A stretch of 64,000 nt of DNA from Bradyrhizobium sp. GTDB lineage: Bacteria > Pseudomonadota > Alphaproteobacteria > Rhizobiales > Xanthobacteraceae. The notes beneath the pieces were generated by a model. That model made no database searches, was not told the origin of the DNA, and was given only the letters and a program-made list of their open reading frames with translations. Numbering within the stretch: position 1 is the stretch's first letter; each line of letters starts with the position of its first letter. The position numbers were made by a program, and so were the translations under genes. Of the stretch, positions 50,347 through 59,202 are shown piece by piece. The stretch covers positions 30,607-94,606 of the forward strand of contig NZ_JAUSLT010000174.1 of assembly GCF_030646015.1 (NCBI RefSeq), in the 5' to 3' direction.

Positions 50347-51498
50347 ATGGCTGAAGGACAAACCGCCGCGGCAGAGGATTCTGTCGACATCGTCGCGAGA
50401 CTGAAGCTGCGCATGATCGACCACGCTTTGCCGTTGTGGTCGAAAGAGGGTTGGGATTCGACGACCGGCGGCTTCATCGACCGGCTCGACCAGGATGGCC
50501 GCGCCGATCGTCTCGCGCCCCGTCGCGTCCTGGTGCAGACCCGGCAGATCTATTGCTTCGCCAAGGCCGCGCAGATGGGCTGGTATCCCGAAGGCCGCGA
50601 AATCGCCCTCAAGGGCCTCGATCATCTCCTGACCAGAGCGAAAGCCCCCGACGGCCGTCCGGGCTTTGTCCATGTCCTGACGCCCGATGGCGCGGTTCTC
50701 GACCCGCTTCGCGACACCTATGACCATGCGTTCGTGCTGCTGGCGCTCGCCAGTGTCTATGCGCTCGACCGCGACGCCCAGGTCCGCGCTGAAATCGACG
50801 CGCTGCTGTCGTTCCTGGACGCGCATTTGTGCTCGCCGCATGGCGGCTTTCTGGAGGGATTGCCGGCGTCGATGCCGCGCCGGCAAAACCCGCATATGCA
50901 TCTGTTCGAAGCCATGATCGCGACCTTCGATGCGACCCATGAGCCGGTGTTCCAGAACCGCGCCGGCGACTTCTTCGCGCTGTTTCTCGCCAACCTCTAC
51001 GACAAGCAGAAACGGGTGCTGGGCGAGTATTTCGAGGAAGACTGGTCGAGGATCGAGCCGGTCAGCGTCGAGCCCGGGCATCAGGCGGAGTGGGTCTGGC
51101 TGCTGAAGGGATTTGAACGGATCACGGGCTGCCCGACGGGGCGTCCTCGCGGAGAACTGCTCGCAACCATGCTGCGCTATCGCGACGAGGCCACCGGCTG
51201 CCTGGTCGATGAGGGCGACGCCGAGGGCAACATAAGAAGGCACACGCGGCGCCTGTGGCCGCAGACCGAGATGGCCAAGGCGTGGATCGCGCAGGCGGAG
51301 GCGGGCGAGGCCGGTGCCGCCGATGAAGCGCGCATGGCGCTGGCGCGGCTCGAGCGACATTATCTCCGGCACCCCGTCGCGGGCGGCTGGTACGACCAGT
51401 TCGATCGCGACGGTGCGTCGCTGGTCGCCACGATCCCTGCGTCTTCGTTCTATCATGTCCTCAGCGCGGTCGCGGAAGCCGAACAGGTGCTGGCTTAA
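50347..51498 (+). CDS. AGE-family epimerase/isomerase (N-acylglucosamine 2-epimerase fold)
   Basis: This 383-residue alpha/alpha-barrel protein has the family landmarks RRVLVQTRQIYCFAKAA (about residue 60), TYDHAFVLLALAS, NPHMHLFEAM, EPGHQAEWVWLLKGF and RLWPQTEMAKAW, including the His and Glu residues used for sugar epimerisation or aldose-ketose isomerisation. Substrates in the family include GlcNAc/ManNAc, mannose/fructose and cellobiose. The ATG at 50347 gives the family length; the upstream frame contains near-repeats (GLVDGLADGMAEG) and is probably not coding. It diverges from the PaaK-like gene. Confidence 0.87.
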   Translation: MAEGQTAAAEDSVDIVARLKLRMIDHALPLWSKEGWDSTTGGFIDRLDQDGRADRLAPRRVLVQTRQIYCFAKAAQMGWYPEGREIALKGLDHLLTRAKAPDGRPGFVHVLTPDGAVLDPLRDTYDHAFVLLALASVYALDRDAQVRAEIDALLSFLDAHLCSPHGGFLEGLPASMPRRQNPHMHLFEAMIATFDATHEPVFQNRAGDFFALFLANLYDKQKRVLGEYFEEDWSRIEPVSVEPGHQAEWVWLLKGFERITGCPTGRPRGELLATMLRYRDEATGCLVDEGDAEGNIRRHTRRLWPQTEMAKAWIAQAEAGEAGAADEARMALARLERHYLRHPVAGGWYDQFDRDGASLVATIPASSFYHVLSAVAEAEQVLA

Positions 51499-51550
51499 GC
51501 ACCCTGGGTGCTCGGTTGAGCACCCCCGGTGCTCTGTTGAGCACCCGCGG
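51498..51550. repeat. Tandem 21-bp repeat of small hairpins between convergent genes
   Basis: Units starting agcaccc begin at 51498, 51519 and 51540, the third being partial. Each full unit folds on itself (agcacc with ggtgct, for example gagcacccccggtgctc at 51518-51534). It fills the gap between the epimerase stop and the LivF stop and could act as a bidirectional terminator, though no T-run follows the stems. Confidence 0.75.
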
Positions 51551-51552
51551 CA

Positions 51553-52395
51553 TCACAGCCACCGCTTCCTTCGCTTGAAGCTCTTCAGGTTCTTGAAACT
51601 CTTGCGCTGGTCGCCGGCGCCGCCGAGGTAGAACTCCTTGACGTCCTCATTGTCGCGCAGCTCGTCAGCCGAGCCGTCGAGCACCACCTTGCCCTGTTCC
51701 ATGATGTAGCCGTGGCTCGCCACCGAGAGCGCGGCGCGCGCGTTCTGCTCCACCAGCAGGATGGTGACGCCGAGATCGCGGTTGATCTTGCTGATGATCC
51801 CGAACACTTCCTTGACCAGCAGCGGCGACAGTCCCATCGACGGCTCGTCCATCAGGATCACCTTCGGGCGCGCCATCAGCGCGCGGCCGATCGCCAGCAT
51901 CTGCTGCTCGCCGCCGGAGAGGTAGCCGGCAAGGCCGGTGCGCTCCTTCAGGCGGGGAAAATACTCGAACACCCGGTCGATGTCGGCGCCGATCTCGTTG
52001 TCGCTGCGGGTGTAGGCGCCGAGTTTGAGATTTTCGATCGACGTCATGTCGGCGATGATGCGGCGGCCCTCCATCACCTGGAAGATGCCGCGGCGGACGA
52101 TCTTGTCGGGATCGATGCCGTTGATGCGCTCGCCGTTGAAAACGATCTCGCCGCGGGTGACTTCGCCGTCTTCGGTCTTGAGCAATCCGGAGATCGCCTT
52201 CAGCGTGGTCGACTTGCCGGCGCCGTTGGCGCCGAGCAGCGCCACGATCGCGCCCTGCGGCACATCAAGGCTCAGGCCCCGCAGCACCAGGATGACGTCG
52301 TCATAGACCACCTCGATGTTGCGCACGCTGAGCAGCGGGGCAATGGCTGGTGCCGCCGCTTTTGGCGGGCGGTCGATTTCGGTGGCTTCGGTCAT
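51553..52395 (-). CDS. Branched-chain amino acid-type ABC transporter ATP-binding protein LivF (system A)
   Basis: This 280-residue ATPase is one of two in the system. Walker A is GANGAGKST (about residue 58), the signature is LSGGEQQMLAIGRALMARP and Walker B is VILMDEPSMGLSP. The C-terminus is extended and basic (GGAGDQRKSFKNLKSFKRRKRW). The ATG at 52395 removes an unlikely upstream extension. It is the last gene of a six-gene minus-strand operon. Liv-type systems in rhizobia carry branched amino acids, aromatic acids, urea or short amides, and the gene content here hints at an acyl-CoA-forming acid. Confidence 0.92.
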   Translation of the reverse strand: MTEATEIDRPPKAAAPAIAPLLSVRNIEVVYDDVILVLRGLSLDVPQGAIVALLGANGAGKSTTLKAISGLLKTEDGEVTRGEIVFNGERINGIDPDKIVRRGIFQVMEGRRIIADMTSIENLKLGAYTRSDNEIGADIDRVFEYFPRLKERTGLAGYLSGGEQQMLAIGRALMARPKVILMDEPSMGLSPLLVKEVFGIISKINRDLGVTILLVEQNARAALSVASHGYIMEQGKVVLDGSADELRDNEDVKEFYLGGAGDQRKSFKNLKSFKRRKRWL

Positions 52396-52447
52396 GCCGT
52401 GATCCTGATGTCGTGAGTAGAGCAACAGAGTCGCGCTACACTCTCTG

Positions 52448-52568
52448 CCGTCATCACCCGCGAAGGCAGGTGATCCAGTATTCCAGAGGCTCCTGCGTTC
52501 AACCGAGGAGCCGCGGCGTACTGGATCCCCGCCCCCGTGCGCAATTGCGCACTAGGCGGGGATGACGG
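52448..52568. repeat. Inverted repeat with a nested 16-bp palindrome between livK and livF (system A)
   Basis: Arms near ccgtcatcacccgcg (52448) and gcggggatgacgg (ending 52568) pair imperfectly, with a second pairing of ccagta/tactgg. A perfect palindrome, gtgcgcaattgcgcac, lies at 52537-52552. The element sits just downstream of the binding-protein gene, where a hairpin could protect that mRNA or reduce readthrough into livF. It resembles dispersed elements of Bradyrhizobium. Confidence 0.72.
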
Positions 52569-52607
52569 CGGAGTGCGTTCGGCCGTCCCGGCGGGACGAC
52601 CCGTTGC

Positions 52608-53900
52608 TTACCAGCCGAGCCATTCGGCCTTGCGCGGCAGGTCGATGGTCTTGACCTTCTCGAGCTTGATCGCGCCGTTCTTGACGAGATCGTTGAGCGG
52701 CGCATCGGTCGCACCCGTGATCTTCATGCGATAGAGATCGACCTTGAGCGTGCCGCGGTGATCCTTTTCGGTGAAGGTCGACGGATTGCATACGCCTTCC
52801 ATGCCGGCCGGCACCCAATCCTTCTTCTGGTAGAAGCCCTTCTTGACGTTCTCGCCGGTCGCGCCGCCGTTCTTGGCGGCCCATTCGACGGCTTCCCTCG
52901 TGTAGAGTGCGCTACAGACGCCCGCGATGTAGTGCACCGGTCGATAGACTGTACCGGCCGCGTCCGACATCTTGGAGATTTCCATCAAGGTCTTCATGCC
53001 GGGTGCGTCGCCGCCCCACGCCACCGCGGTGCGCAACGGAAACACCACGCCATTGGCGGCAGCGCCGGCGGCCTTGGCGGCGTTCTCGTCCATGCCCCAG
53101 ACGTTGCCGAGGAACTGGACATCGACACCCGCGGCCTTGCAGGCGTTCAGCACCGAGATGTTCGAGCCGGCGGTATTGCCGAGATAGGCGTAGTTCGCGC
53201 CGGAACTCTTCAAGGTCAGGCATTGCGCGCTGTAGTCGCCGGGCGTCAGCGCGAACACGATCGGCGGCAGCAGCTCGAAGCCGAGTTCGGCCGCCATCGC
53301 TTCACCCGCCGCCTTGGGCGCGTTCGGATACGGATGGTTGGCGCCCATATGGACGAATTTCGGCTTGCCGGGCTTGCCCTTGGCCTTCCAGTCATCGGCG
53401 GCCCAGGTCAGCATGCCGCGAACCGCGTCGGAATAGCTCGGACCGTAGAAGAAATTGTAGGGAGCGGGCTTGGCCTTGCCGCCCGCGCCGGTCGGGTCGG
53501 AGAGCGCGGCAGCGTAGGACGCCGAGATGTCGGGAATCTTGTCTTCGGCGAGGAAGCCGGTGAGGGCTTCGGTGTCGGCGGTGCCCCATCCGAGAATGGC
53601 GGCGACCTTGTCGGCGCCCGACCATTTCTTGTACTGGGCGATCGCACGCGGCACCTGATAGCCGTAATCGACGGTATCGAGGTTGACCTTGGTCTTGTTG
53701 ATGCCGCCGCTCTTGTTGATCCAGGCATAAGTATCGACGATGCCTTGTCCGTACGGCGTTCCGACGTCGGACGTCGGGCCGGAATAATCGACGAGATTTC
53801 CAAGCGGAATGGGCGTCTGGGCCATCGCAGGCGTGACGACGGACATGCCGCCAAGCGTCACCGCAAATGCGGCGGAGCTGAGAAGAGCTTTCATGATCAT
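52608..53900 (-). CDS. Liv-type ABC transporter substrate-binding protein (system A)
   Basis: This 430-residue periplasmic receptor has a signal peptide ending AMAQTP (about residue 27). It then shows the type I periplasmic-binding-protein fold typical of LivK relatives: IPLGNLVDYSGPTSDVG, a GWGTADTEALTGFL loop, and FLGNVWGMDENAAKAAG. The frame is open further upstream, but GGAGGAA sits 9 bases before the ATG at 53900, which fixes the start. It lies 58 bases downstream of livM and upstream of livF. It is longer than LivK itself (about 370), as in aromatic- or amide-type receptors. Confidence 0.9.
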   Translation of the reverse strand: MIMKALLSSAAFAVTLGGMSVVTPAMAQTPIPLGNLVDYSGPTSDVGTPYGQGIVDTYAWINKSGGINKTKVNLDTVDYGYQVPRAIAQYKKWSGADKVAAILGWGTADTEALTGFLAEDKIPDISASYAAALSDPTGAGGKAKPAPYNFFYGPSYSDAVRGMLTWAADDWKAKGKPGKPKFVHMGANHPYPNAPKAAGEAMAAELGFELLPPIVFALTPGDYSAQCLTLKSSGANYAYLGNTAGSNISVLNACKAAGVDVQFLGNVWGMDENAAKAAGAAANGVVFPLRTAVAWGGDAPGMKTLMEISKMSDAAGTVYRPVHYIAGVCSALYTREAVEWAAKNGGATGENVKKGFYQKKDWVPAGMEGVCNPSTFTEKDHRGTLKVDLYRMKITGATDAPLNDLVKNGAIKLEKVKTIDLPRKAEWLGW

Positions 53901-53958
53901 ATGCGTATTCCTCCGGTTCTTTTCTTGAGGTTCTCTTCTAGTCGGTCCCGTTCCAACC

Positions 53959-55032
53959 TCAATGCGAGAACGGGTAGAGTTTCCAGTAGGCCTTGATCTG
54001 TCGCCAGCGGTGCGCGAGCCCATCCGGCTCGAACACCAGAAAGATGATGATGATGATCCCGATCGCCATCTCGCGCAGGAAGGCGATGTTGTTCTTCAGT
54101 CCCAGGAACTGGTCGATCGGGCTGTCGCGCAGCGCGACGCTCAGCCACTCCATCGATTCCGGCAGCAGCACCATGAAGGCGGTACCCATCAGCGTGCCCA
54201 TGATCGAGCCGAGGCCGCCGATGATGATCATGGCGAGAAAGATGATCGAGCGGTCGATGCCGAAGCCTTCGTTGGAGACCACCTGGTTGTAATGCGCATA
54301 GAGCGCGCCGCCGACGCCGGCAAAGAACGCGGCGAGGCCGAACGACAGCGTGCGGTACTTGGTCAGGTTGATGCCCATGATCTCCGCCGACAGATAGTGA
54401 TCACGCACCGCGATCAGGGCGCGGCCGTCGCGCGAGCGGATCAGGTTGGTCACCAGCAGGTAGCAGACCACGACATAGGCGAGCACGACGTAGAAATACT
54501 TCTTATCGCCGCGCAGCGAATAGCCGAAGATCGAGAACGGCTCGGCGCTGGCCGGCACGCTGCCGCCGGTGAACCATTCGGCCCGGGCGAAGAAATCCAA
54601 GAGGATGTATTGCGCGGCCAGCGTCGCGATCGCGAGATAAAGTCCCTTCAGACGCGCGGCGGGCAGACCGAACACCAGTCCGACCGCCGCCGTCACCACG
54701 CCCGCGAGCGGAATGCAGAAGAACACGGGGATGCCGAACCGGTTCGACAGATAGGCCGAGGTGAACGCCCCGAAGCCGAAGAAGGCGGCATGGCCGATCG
54801 AGATCTGGCCGGTGAAGCCGACCACGATGTTGAGGCCAAGCGCTGCGATGCCGAAGATGCCGATCTGGATCAACAGGCTGAGAGTGTATTCGCCAAGGAC
54901 ATATGGCGCAAAACAGATCAACACGATGCCGGCGATCATCGCGTTGCGCCCGGTACGGGTCGGGAACACGGTGGTATCTTCCGCGTAGCTGGTGCGGAAA
55001 TCGCCTGATGGAATGAGGGTGGAGCCTGCCAT
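53959..55032 (-). CDS. Liv-type ABC transporter permease LivM (system A)
   Basis: The 357-residue protein has about nine to ten hydrophobic segments. The LNIVVGFTGQISIGHAAFFGFGAF segment (about residue 62-85) is the LivM signature, and the cytoplasmic loop SRDGRALIAVRDHYLSAEIMGI contacts the ATPases. It follows livH by 5 bases and pairs with it to form the channel. Confidence 0.92.
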   Translation of the reverse strand: MAGSTLIPSGDFRTSYAEDTTVFPTRTGRNAMIAGIVLICFAPYVLGEYTLSLLIQIGIFGIAALGLNIVVGFTGQISIGHAAFFGFGAFTSAYLSNRFGIPVFFCIPLAGVVTAAVGLVFGLPAARLKGLYLAIATLAAQYILLDFFARAEWFTGGSVPASAEPFSIFGYSLRGDKKYFYVVLAYVVVCYLLVTNLIRSRDGRALIAVRDHYLSAEIMGINLTKYRTLSFGLAAFFAGVGGALYAHYNQVVSNEGFGIDRSIIFLAMIIIGGLGSIMGTLMGTAFMVLLPESMEWLSVALRDSPIDQFLGLKNNIAFLREMAIGIIIIIFLVFEPDGLAHRWRQIKAYWKLYPFSH

Positions 55033-55037
55033 GTTGA

Positions 55038-55931
55038 TTATACCCGCTCGATGTCTTTGGTGCCGAACAGGCCATAGGGCTTGATCATCAGGATGACGAT
55101 AAGTGCGTAGAATGGCGCGATCTCGTAGAGATTGCCCCAGTGCAGATACTCAGAGTCGAGGAAGTGCGCGAAGTTTTCCAGCAGGCCGATGATGATGCCG
55201 CCGAGCACCGCGCCGCCGACGCTGTCGAGCCCGCCGAGGATCGCCGCCGGGAACACCTTGATGCCGTAGAATGCCAGACCCGCGGAAACGCCGTTGACCA
55301 CGGCGACCACCACGCCCGCGACCGCCGACACCGTCGCCGAGATCGCCCAGGCCATCGCGAACACGTTCTTGACCGAGATACCGAGCGATTGCGCAACCTG
55401 CTGGTTGAATGCGGTCGCGCGCATGGCGAGGCCATACTTCGAGAAGCGGAAGAACCAGGCCATCCCGATCATCATCGCCACCGAAACCGCGAGACTCATG
55501 AGGTAGACGGTCTGCACCTGCAGTCCCAGAATGTTGACGTTCTGGGTGCCGAAGACGCTGGGAAACGGCTGCAGATTGACGCCGAACATCCACTTCATCA
55601 GCGCGGAGAACACCGTGGACAGCGCGATCGTCACCATGATCACCGAGATGATAGGCTCTCCGATCAGGGGACGGAGGATCACCACCTGGATTGCGATGCC
55701 GAGCACGAACATGAAGACCAGGGTGATCGGCATGCCGAGCCAGAACGGCACCTGGTATTTGGTCAGCAGCGCCCAGCAGACCCAAGCGCCGACCAGCAGC
55801 AATTCGCCCTGCGCGAAGTTCACCACCTGGGTGGCCTTGTAGATCAGCACGAACGACATCGCGACCACGCCGTACAGCGTGCCGACCACGAGACCGTTGA
55901 CCAGGAGCTGGATCAGAAGCTGGGTGTTCAT
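55038..55931 (-). CDS. Liv-type ABC transporter permease LivH (system A)
   Basis: The 297-residue protein has about eight membrane segments, the LivH start LLVNGLVVGTLYGVVAMSFVLIY and the NFAQGELLLVGAW motif. The AMRATAFNQQVAQSLGIS loop is the ATPase contact. The ATG at 55931 is supported by the family start; the longer frame passes through an inverted repeat and is rejected. It is separated from the acyl-CoA synthetase gene upstream by that repeat. Confidence 0.92.
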   Translation of the reverse strand: MNTQLLIQLLVNGLVVGTLYGVVAMSFVLIYKATQVVNFAQGELLLVGAWVCWALLTKYQVPFWLGMPITLVFMFVLGIAIQVVILRPLIGEPIISVIMVTIALSTVFSALMKWMFGVNLQPFPSVFGTQNVNILGLQVQTVYLMSLAVSVAMMIGMAWFFRFSKYGLAMRATAFNQQVAQSLGISVKNVFAMAWAISATVSAVAGVVVAVVNGVSAGLAFYGIKVFPAAILGGLDSVGGAVLGGIIIGLLENFAHFLDSEYLHWGNLYEIAPFYALIVILMIKPYGLFGTKDIERV

Positions 55932-55964
55932 GCTGTTCGACAGACGTGAGTTGCGGGGTTCTTC

Positions 55965-56116
55965 CCCTCTCCCCTTGTGGGAGAGGGTGGCCGCGATGCG
56001 AAGCATCGCGGACGGGTGAGGGGTTGTTTCGGCATTGCGAGGTCGGAGACAAAACCCCTCACCCAACCGAGTCCTGATCGACCGTCGGTGATGCCCTCTC
56101 CCACAAGGGGAGAGGG
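55965..56116. repeat. Perfect 23-bp inverted repeat in the livH leader
   Basis: The arms are ccctctccccttgtgggag plus aggg (55965-55987) and its exact reverse complement (56094-56116). An inner perfect stem, cgcgatgc/gcatcgcg, lies at 55992-56010. This type of element is widespread between genes of many proteobacteria. Here it sits inside an operon, between the acyl-CoA synthetase and livH, and could form a long hairpin in the transcript. Confidence 0.85.
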
Positions 56117-56172
56117 CGATGCGATTGGCATTTCGAGGTGCCTGCCGAGTTCGATGGAGATGCTTCTGTCCC

Positions 56173-58104
56173 TCATTCCGCGGCCTCCGCGACGGCCGCA
56201 TCGTGACCGAGGTCGACCACCGCCAGCGTGGTGCGGATGCGCTGGGTGGTGCCGTCCTGGAAGCGGATCACGGTATCGACGGGGATGTCGCTCTTGCCGC
56301 CGTAGATCGCGTCGATGATCCCGGCGTATTTCTCGTTGATGACGCTGCGGCGCACTTTGCGGGTGCGGGTCAGTTCGCCGTCGTCGGCATCGAGTTCCTT
56401 GTAGAGCAGCAGGAAGTGGGAGATGCGCTGCGCCGGCGGCAGGGTGGCGTTGACGGTTTCGACTTCCTTGCGCAGCAGCGCGTAGACTTCCGGGCGCGAG
56501 GCGAGATCGGTGTAGGTGGTGAACGAGATCCGCTTCTTCTCCGCCCATTTCGAGATGATCGAGAAGCGGATGCAGATCATCGCCGCCAGCGCGTCGCGGC
56601 CGGCGCCCAGCACCACGGTCTCGGCGATGTAGGGCGAGAATTTCAGCTTGTTCTCGATGTATTGCGGCGAGAACCGTTCGCCGCGCGCGGTTTCCGCCAG
56701 ATCCTTGATGCGGTCGATCACCACCAGCTGCTTGCCAGGATTGAAATAGCCGGCGTCGCCGGAATGCATCCAGCCATCTTCCATGTCGGCGGCGGAAGCC
56801 TCCGGGCTCTTGTAGTAGCCGAGGAACATGTTGGGGTGACGCACCACGATCTCGCCGACGCCGTGGATATCCGGATTGTCGATGCGGATCTCGATGTCGG
56901 CGGCCATCGGCACGCCCGTGGTGTCGGGGTCGACCTGCCCAAACGGATGCAGGGTGTAGGCTCCGAGCATTTCGGTCTGGCCGTACAGCGTGCGCAGCGG
57001 CACGCCCATCGCCTGGAAGAATTTGAACGTGTCGGGGCCGAGGGCGGCGCCGCCGGTCGCCGCCGAGCGCAGCCGGGAAAAACCGAGGCGGTCGCGCAGT
57101 GCGCGGAACAGCACCATGTCGGCAATCGTGGAGTGCTTGCCGTGCGCCAGCGCCGCAAGGCCGGTCTTCATGCCGAATTCATAGAGGCTCTGCTTGAGCG
57201 GCGAGGAATCCATCACGCCGGCGCGGACGTCGGCGGCGATCGATTCCCAGACCCGTGGCGCGAACAGCACGAAGGTCGGCGCGATCTCGCGGAAATCGTG
57301 CATCATGGTGTCGGGCTGCTCGACGAAGTTGACCTTCATCCGGCACAGCAGGCCTTTGCCGAGCACGTAGACCTGTTCCATGATCCAGGGCAGCGGCAGC
57401 ACCGAGACGTATTCGTCGTCCGGTCCCTTCGGATCGAATGACAGGTAGGTGGCGCAATGCCGCAGCACGCGGCCGGCGGCCAGCATCGCCAGTTTTGGAT
57501 GCGCCGTGGTGCCCGAGGTGGTGCAGAGGATCGCGACGTCCTCGCCGTTGGCTTCGTCGACCAGTCTGTCGTACAGGCCGGGTTCGCGCGCGGCGCGGGC
57601 GCGCCCCATTTCCGCCAGCCTGGCGGCTTCCATCAGTCGCGGGTCGTCATATTTGCGCATGCCGCGCGGGTCGGAATAGACGATGTGCTTGAGTTGCGGC
57701 GCGCGGTCGGCCAGCGCCAGCAGCTTATCGACCTGCTCTTCATCCTCGGCGAAGACCAGTTTGGCTTCGCCGTAGCTCAGGAGGTAGGCGGCTTCCTCGT
57801 CCAGCACGTCGCGATAGAGACCGAGCGACATGGCGCCGATGGCATGGGTGGCGATTTCGGCAGACACCCAGTCCGGCCGGTTGTCGCCGATGATGCCGAT
57901 GACGTCACCGCGGCCGAGCCCGAGTTCGACCATGCCGAGCGCGAAATCGTGCACCCGGGCCTGATAGTCGTTCCAGGTGAATACCTTCCACAGTCCAAAA
58001 TCCTTTTCGCGCAGCGCGATCTCGCCGCCGTGCTCCCTGGCGTTGAGGCGCAGCAGCTTCGGAAAGGTGTCGGCTTGGGCGACGCGGCCGGCGTAATCCA
58101 TCAT
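56173..58104 (-). CDS. AMP-dependent acyl-CoA synthetase/ligase (long-chain type)
   Basis: This 643-residue ANL enzyme has the P-loop-like ILCTTSGTTAHPKLAML (about residue 190), the LRTLYGQTEMLGAYT motif (about 373) and the hinge VVIDRIKDLAETARGERFSPQYIENKLK. This build is typical of long-chain fatty acyl-CoA ligases, but enzymes like it inside liv operons of rhizobia and Rhodopseudomonas often activate aromatic or other imported acids. It overlaps livG by 4 bases and precedes livH, so it probably activates the compound that this transporter brings in. Confidence 0.9.
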   Translation of the reverse strand: MMDYAGRVAQADTFPKLLRLNAREHGGEIALREKDFGLWKVFTWNDYQARVHDFALGMVELGLGRGDVIGIIGDNRPDWVSAEIATHAIGAMSLGLYRDVLDEEAAYLLSYGEAKLVFAEDEEQVDKLLALADRAPQLKHIVYSDPRGMRKYDDPRLMEAARLAEMGRARAAREPGLYDRLVDEANGEDVAILCTTSGTTAHPKLAMLAAGRVLRHCATYLSFDPKGPDDEYVSVLPLPWIMEQVYVLGKGLLCRMKVNFVEQPDTMMHDFREIAPTFVLFAPRVWESIAADVRAGVMDSSPLKQSLYEFGMKTGLAALAHGKHSTIADMVLFRALRDRLGFSRLRSAATGGAALGPDTFKFFQAMGVPLRTLYGQTEMLGAYTLHPFGQVDPDTTGVPMAADIEIRIDNPDIHGVGEIVVRHPNMFLGYYKSPEASAADMEDGWMHSGDAGYFNPGKQLVVIDRIKDLAETARGERFSPQYIENKLKFSPYIAETVVLGAGRDALAAMICIRFSIISKWAEKKRISFTTYTDLASRPEVYALLRKEVETVNATLPPAQRISHFLLLYKELDADDGELTRTRKVRRSVINEKYAGIIDAIYGGKSDIPVDTVIRFQDGTTQRIRTTLAVVDLGHDAAVAEAAE

Positions 58105-58922
58105 GCCGCGGTCTCCGCTGACGCCGGCCTGTCGTCGGGATCGACCAGGACCTCGTCCTCCTCGCCGAGATAGGCGCGCTTGACGTGCGGATCGGCCAGC
58201 ACCGCGGCGGGATCGCCTTCGGCGATCTTGCGGCCGAAATCCAGCACCATGACACGGTGGGAAATATCCATCACCACGCCCATGTCGTGCTCGATCATCA
58301 TGACGGTCATGCCGAACTCTTCGTTGAGGTCGACGATGTAGCGCGCCATGTCCTCTTTTTCCTCGAAGTTCATGCCGGCCATCGGCTCGTCGAGCAGGAT
58401 CAGTTGCGGCTCCAGCGCCATGGCGCGGGCGAGCTCGACCCGCTTGCGCAGGCCGTAGGGCAGGGTGCCGGCGGTGGCCTTGCGCACCGACTGCAGATCG
58501 AGGAAATCGATGATCTCCTCCACCTTGCGGCGATGCTCGAGTTCCTCGCGTCGCGCGCCGGTCAGCCAGTACAGCGATCCCGTCAGGAAATTGTTCTTCA
58601 GCAAATGATGGCGGCCGACCATGATGTTGTCGAGCACGCTCATATGATGAAACAGCGCGAGATTCTGGAAGGTGCGGCCGATGCCGAGCCGCGGCCGCGC
58701 GTTCGGATTGAGCGCGGTGATGTCCTGCCCGCGATAGAACAGCTGGCCTTCGGTCGGCTTGTAGCGGCCCGAAATGCAGTTGACGATCGAGGTCTTGCCG
58801 GCGCCGTTGGGGCCGATGATCGAGAACAACTCGCCATCGTTCACGCCAAAACTGACCTCGGTGAGCGCACGCACGCCACCGAAGCGCAGTGACACCCCGC
58901 GCACTTCCAAAGCGTAATCCAC
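58101..58922 (-). CDS. Liv-type ABC transporter ATP-binding protein LivG (system A)
   Basis: The 273-residue protein has Walker A GPNGAGKTS (about residue 38), the LivG-type signature LPYGLRKRVELARAMALEP and Walker B LILLDEPMAGMN. It is the first gene of the operon livG, acyl-CoA synthetase, livH, livM, livK, livF, and faces away from the Crp/Fnr gene. The promoter should lie in the gap upstream. Confidence 0.92.
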   Translation of the reverse strand: MDYALEVRGVSLRFGGVRALTEVSFGVNDGELFSIIGPNGAGKTSIVNCISGRYKPTEGQLFYRGQDITALNPNARPRLGIGRTFQNLALFHHMSVLDNIMVGRHHLLKNNFLTGSLYWLTGARREELEHRRKVEEIIDFLDLQSVRKATAGTLPYGLRKRVELARAMALEPQLILLDEPMAGMNFEEKEDMARYIVDLNEEFGMTVMMIEHDMGVVMDISHRVMVLDFGRKIAEGDPAAVLADPHVKRAYLGEEDEVLVDPDDRPASAETAA

Positions 58923-59202
58923 CTATTCCTCCGAGATACGGCGCTTGACGCGCTCTTTATCTGTCTTGCTCGCACCGAGCCGATCATACATGGACCGTCT
59001 TGGATAGGCCAACCGAGGTAACGCCGCACCCTGTCTCCGCCTGGTCCAGGATCCTCTTTGGTTCATGGGCCACGCTAAGAGATGGCCCTCAATAGGGTAA
59101 AGCGGTACTTTGAAATGTCTTGCGCCTGACAATCTCCAGGCAAATTTCGTCAGCGGCCATGACCGGCGTTTTGTTCCGAAGGGGACGGCGCGATGATGGA
59201 CC
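58923..59202. promoter_or_regulatory. Divergent intergenic region between livG (system A) and the Crp/Fnr gene
   Basis: This gap of about 280 bases holds the promoters for the system A operon and for the regulator, which makes autoregulation and control of the operon by the regulator plausible. I found no convincing Crp/Fnr-type palindrome by eye. Confidence 0.4.

Noticed and set aside
51498..51550. CRISPR-like array
   Set aside because: Only about two and a half copies of 21 bases with no spacers between them; no cas genes nearby.
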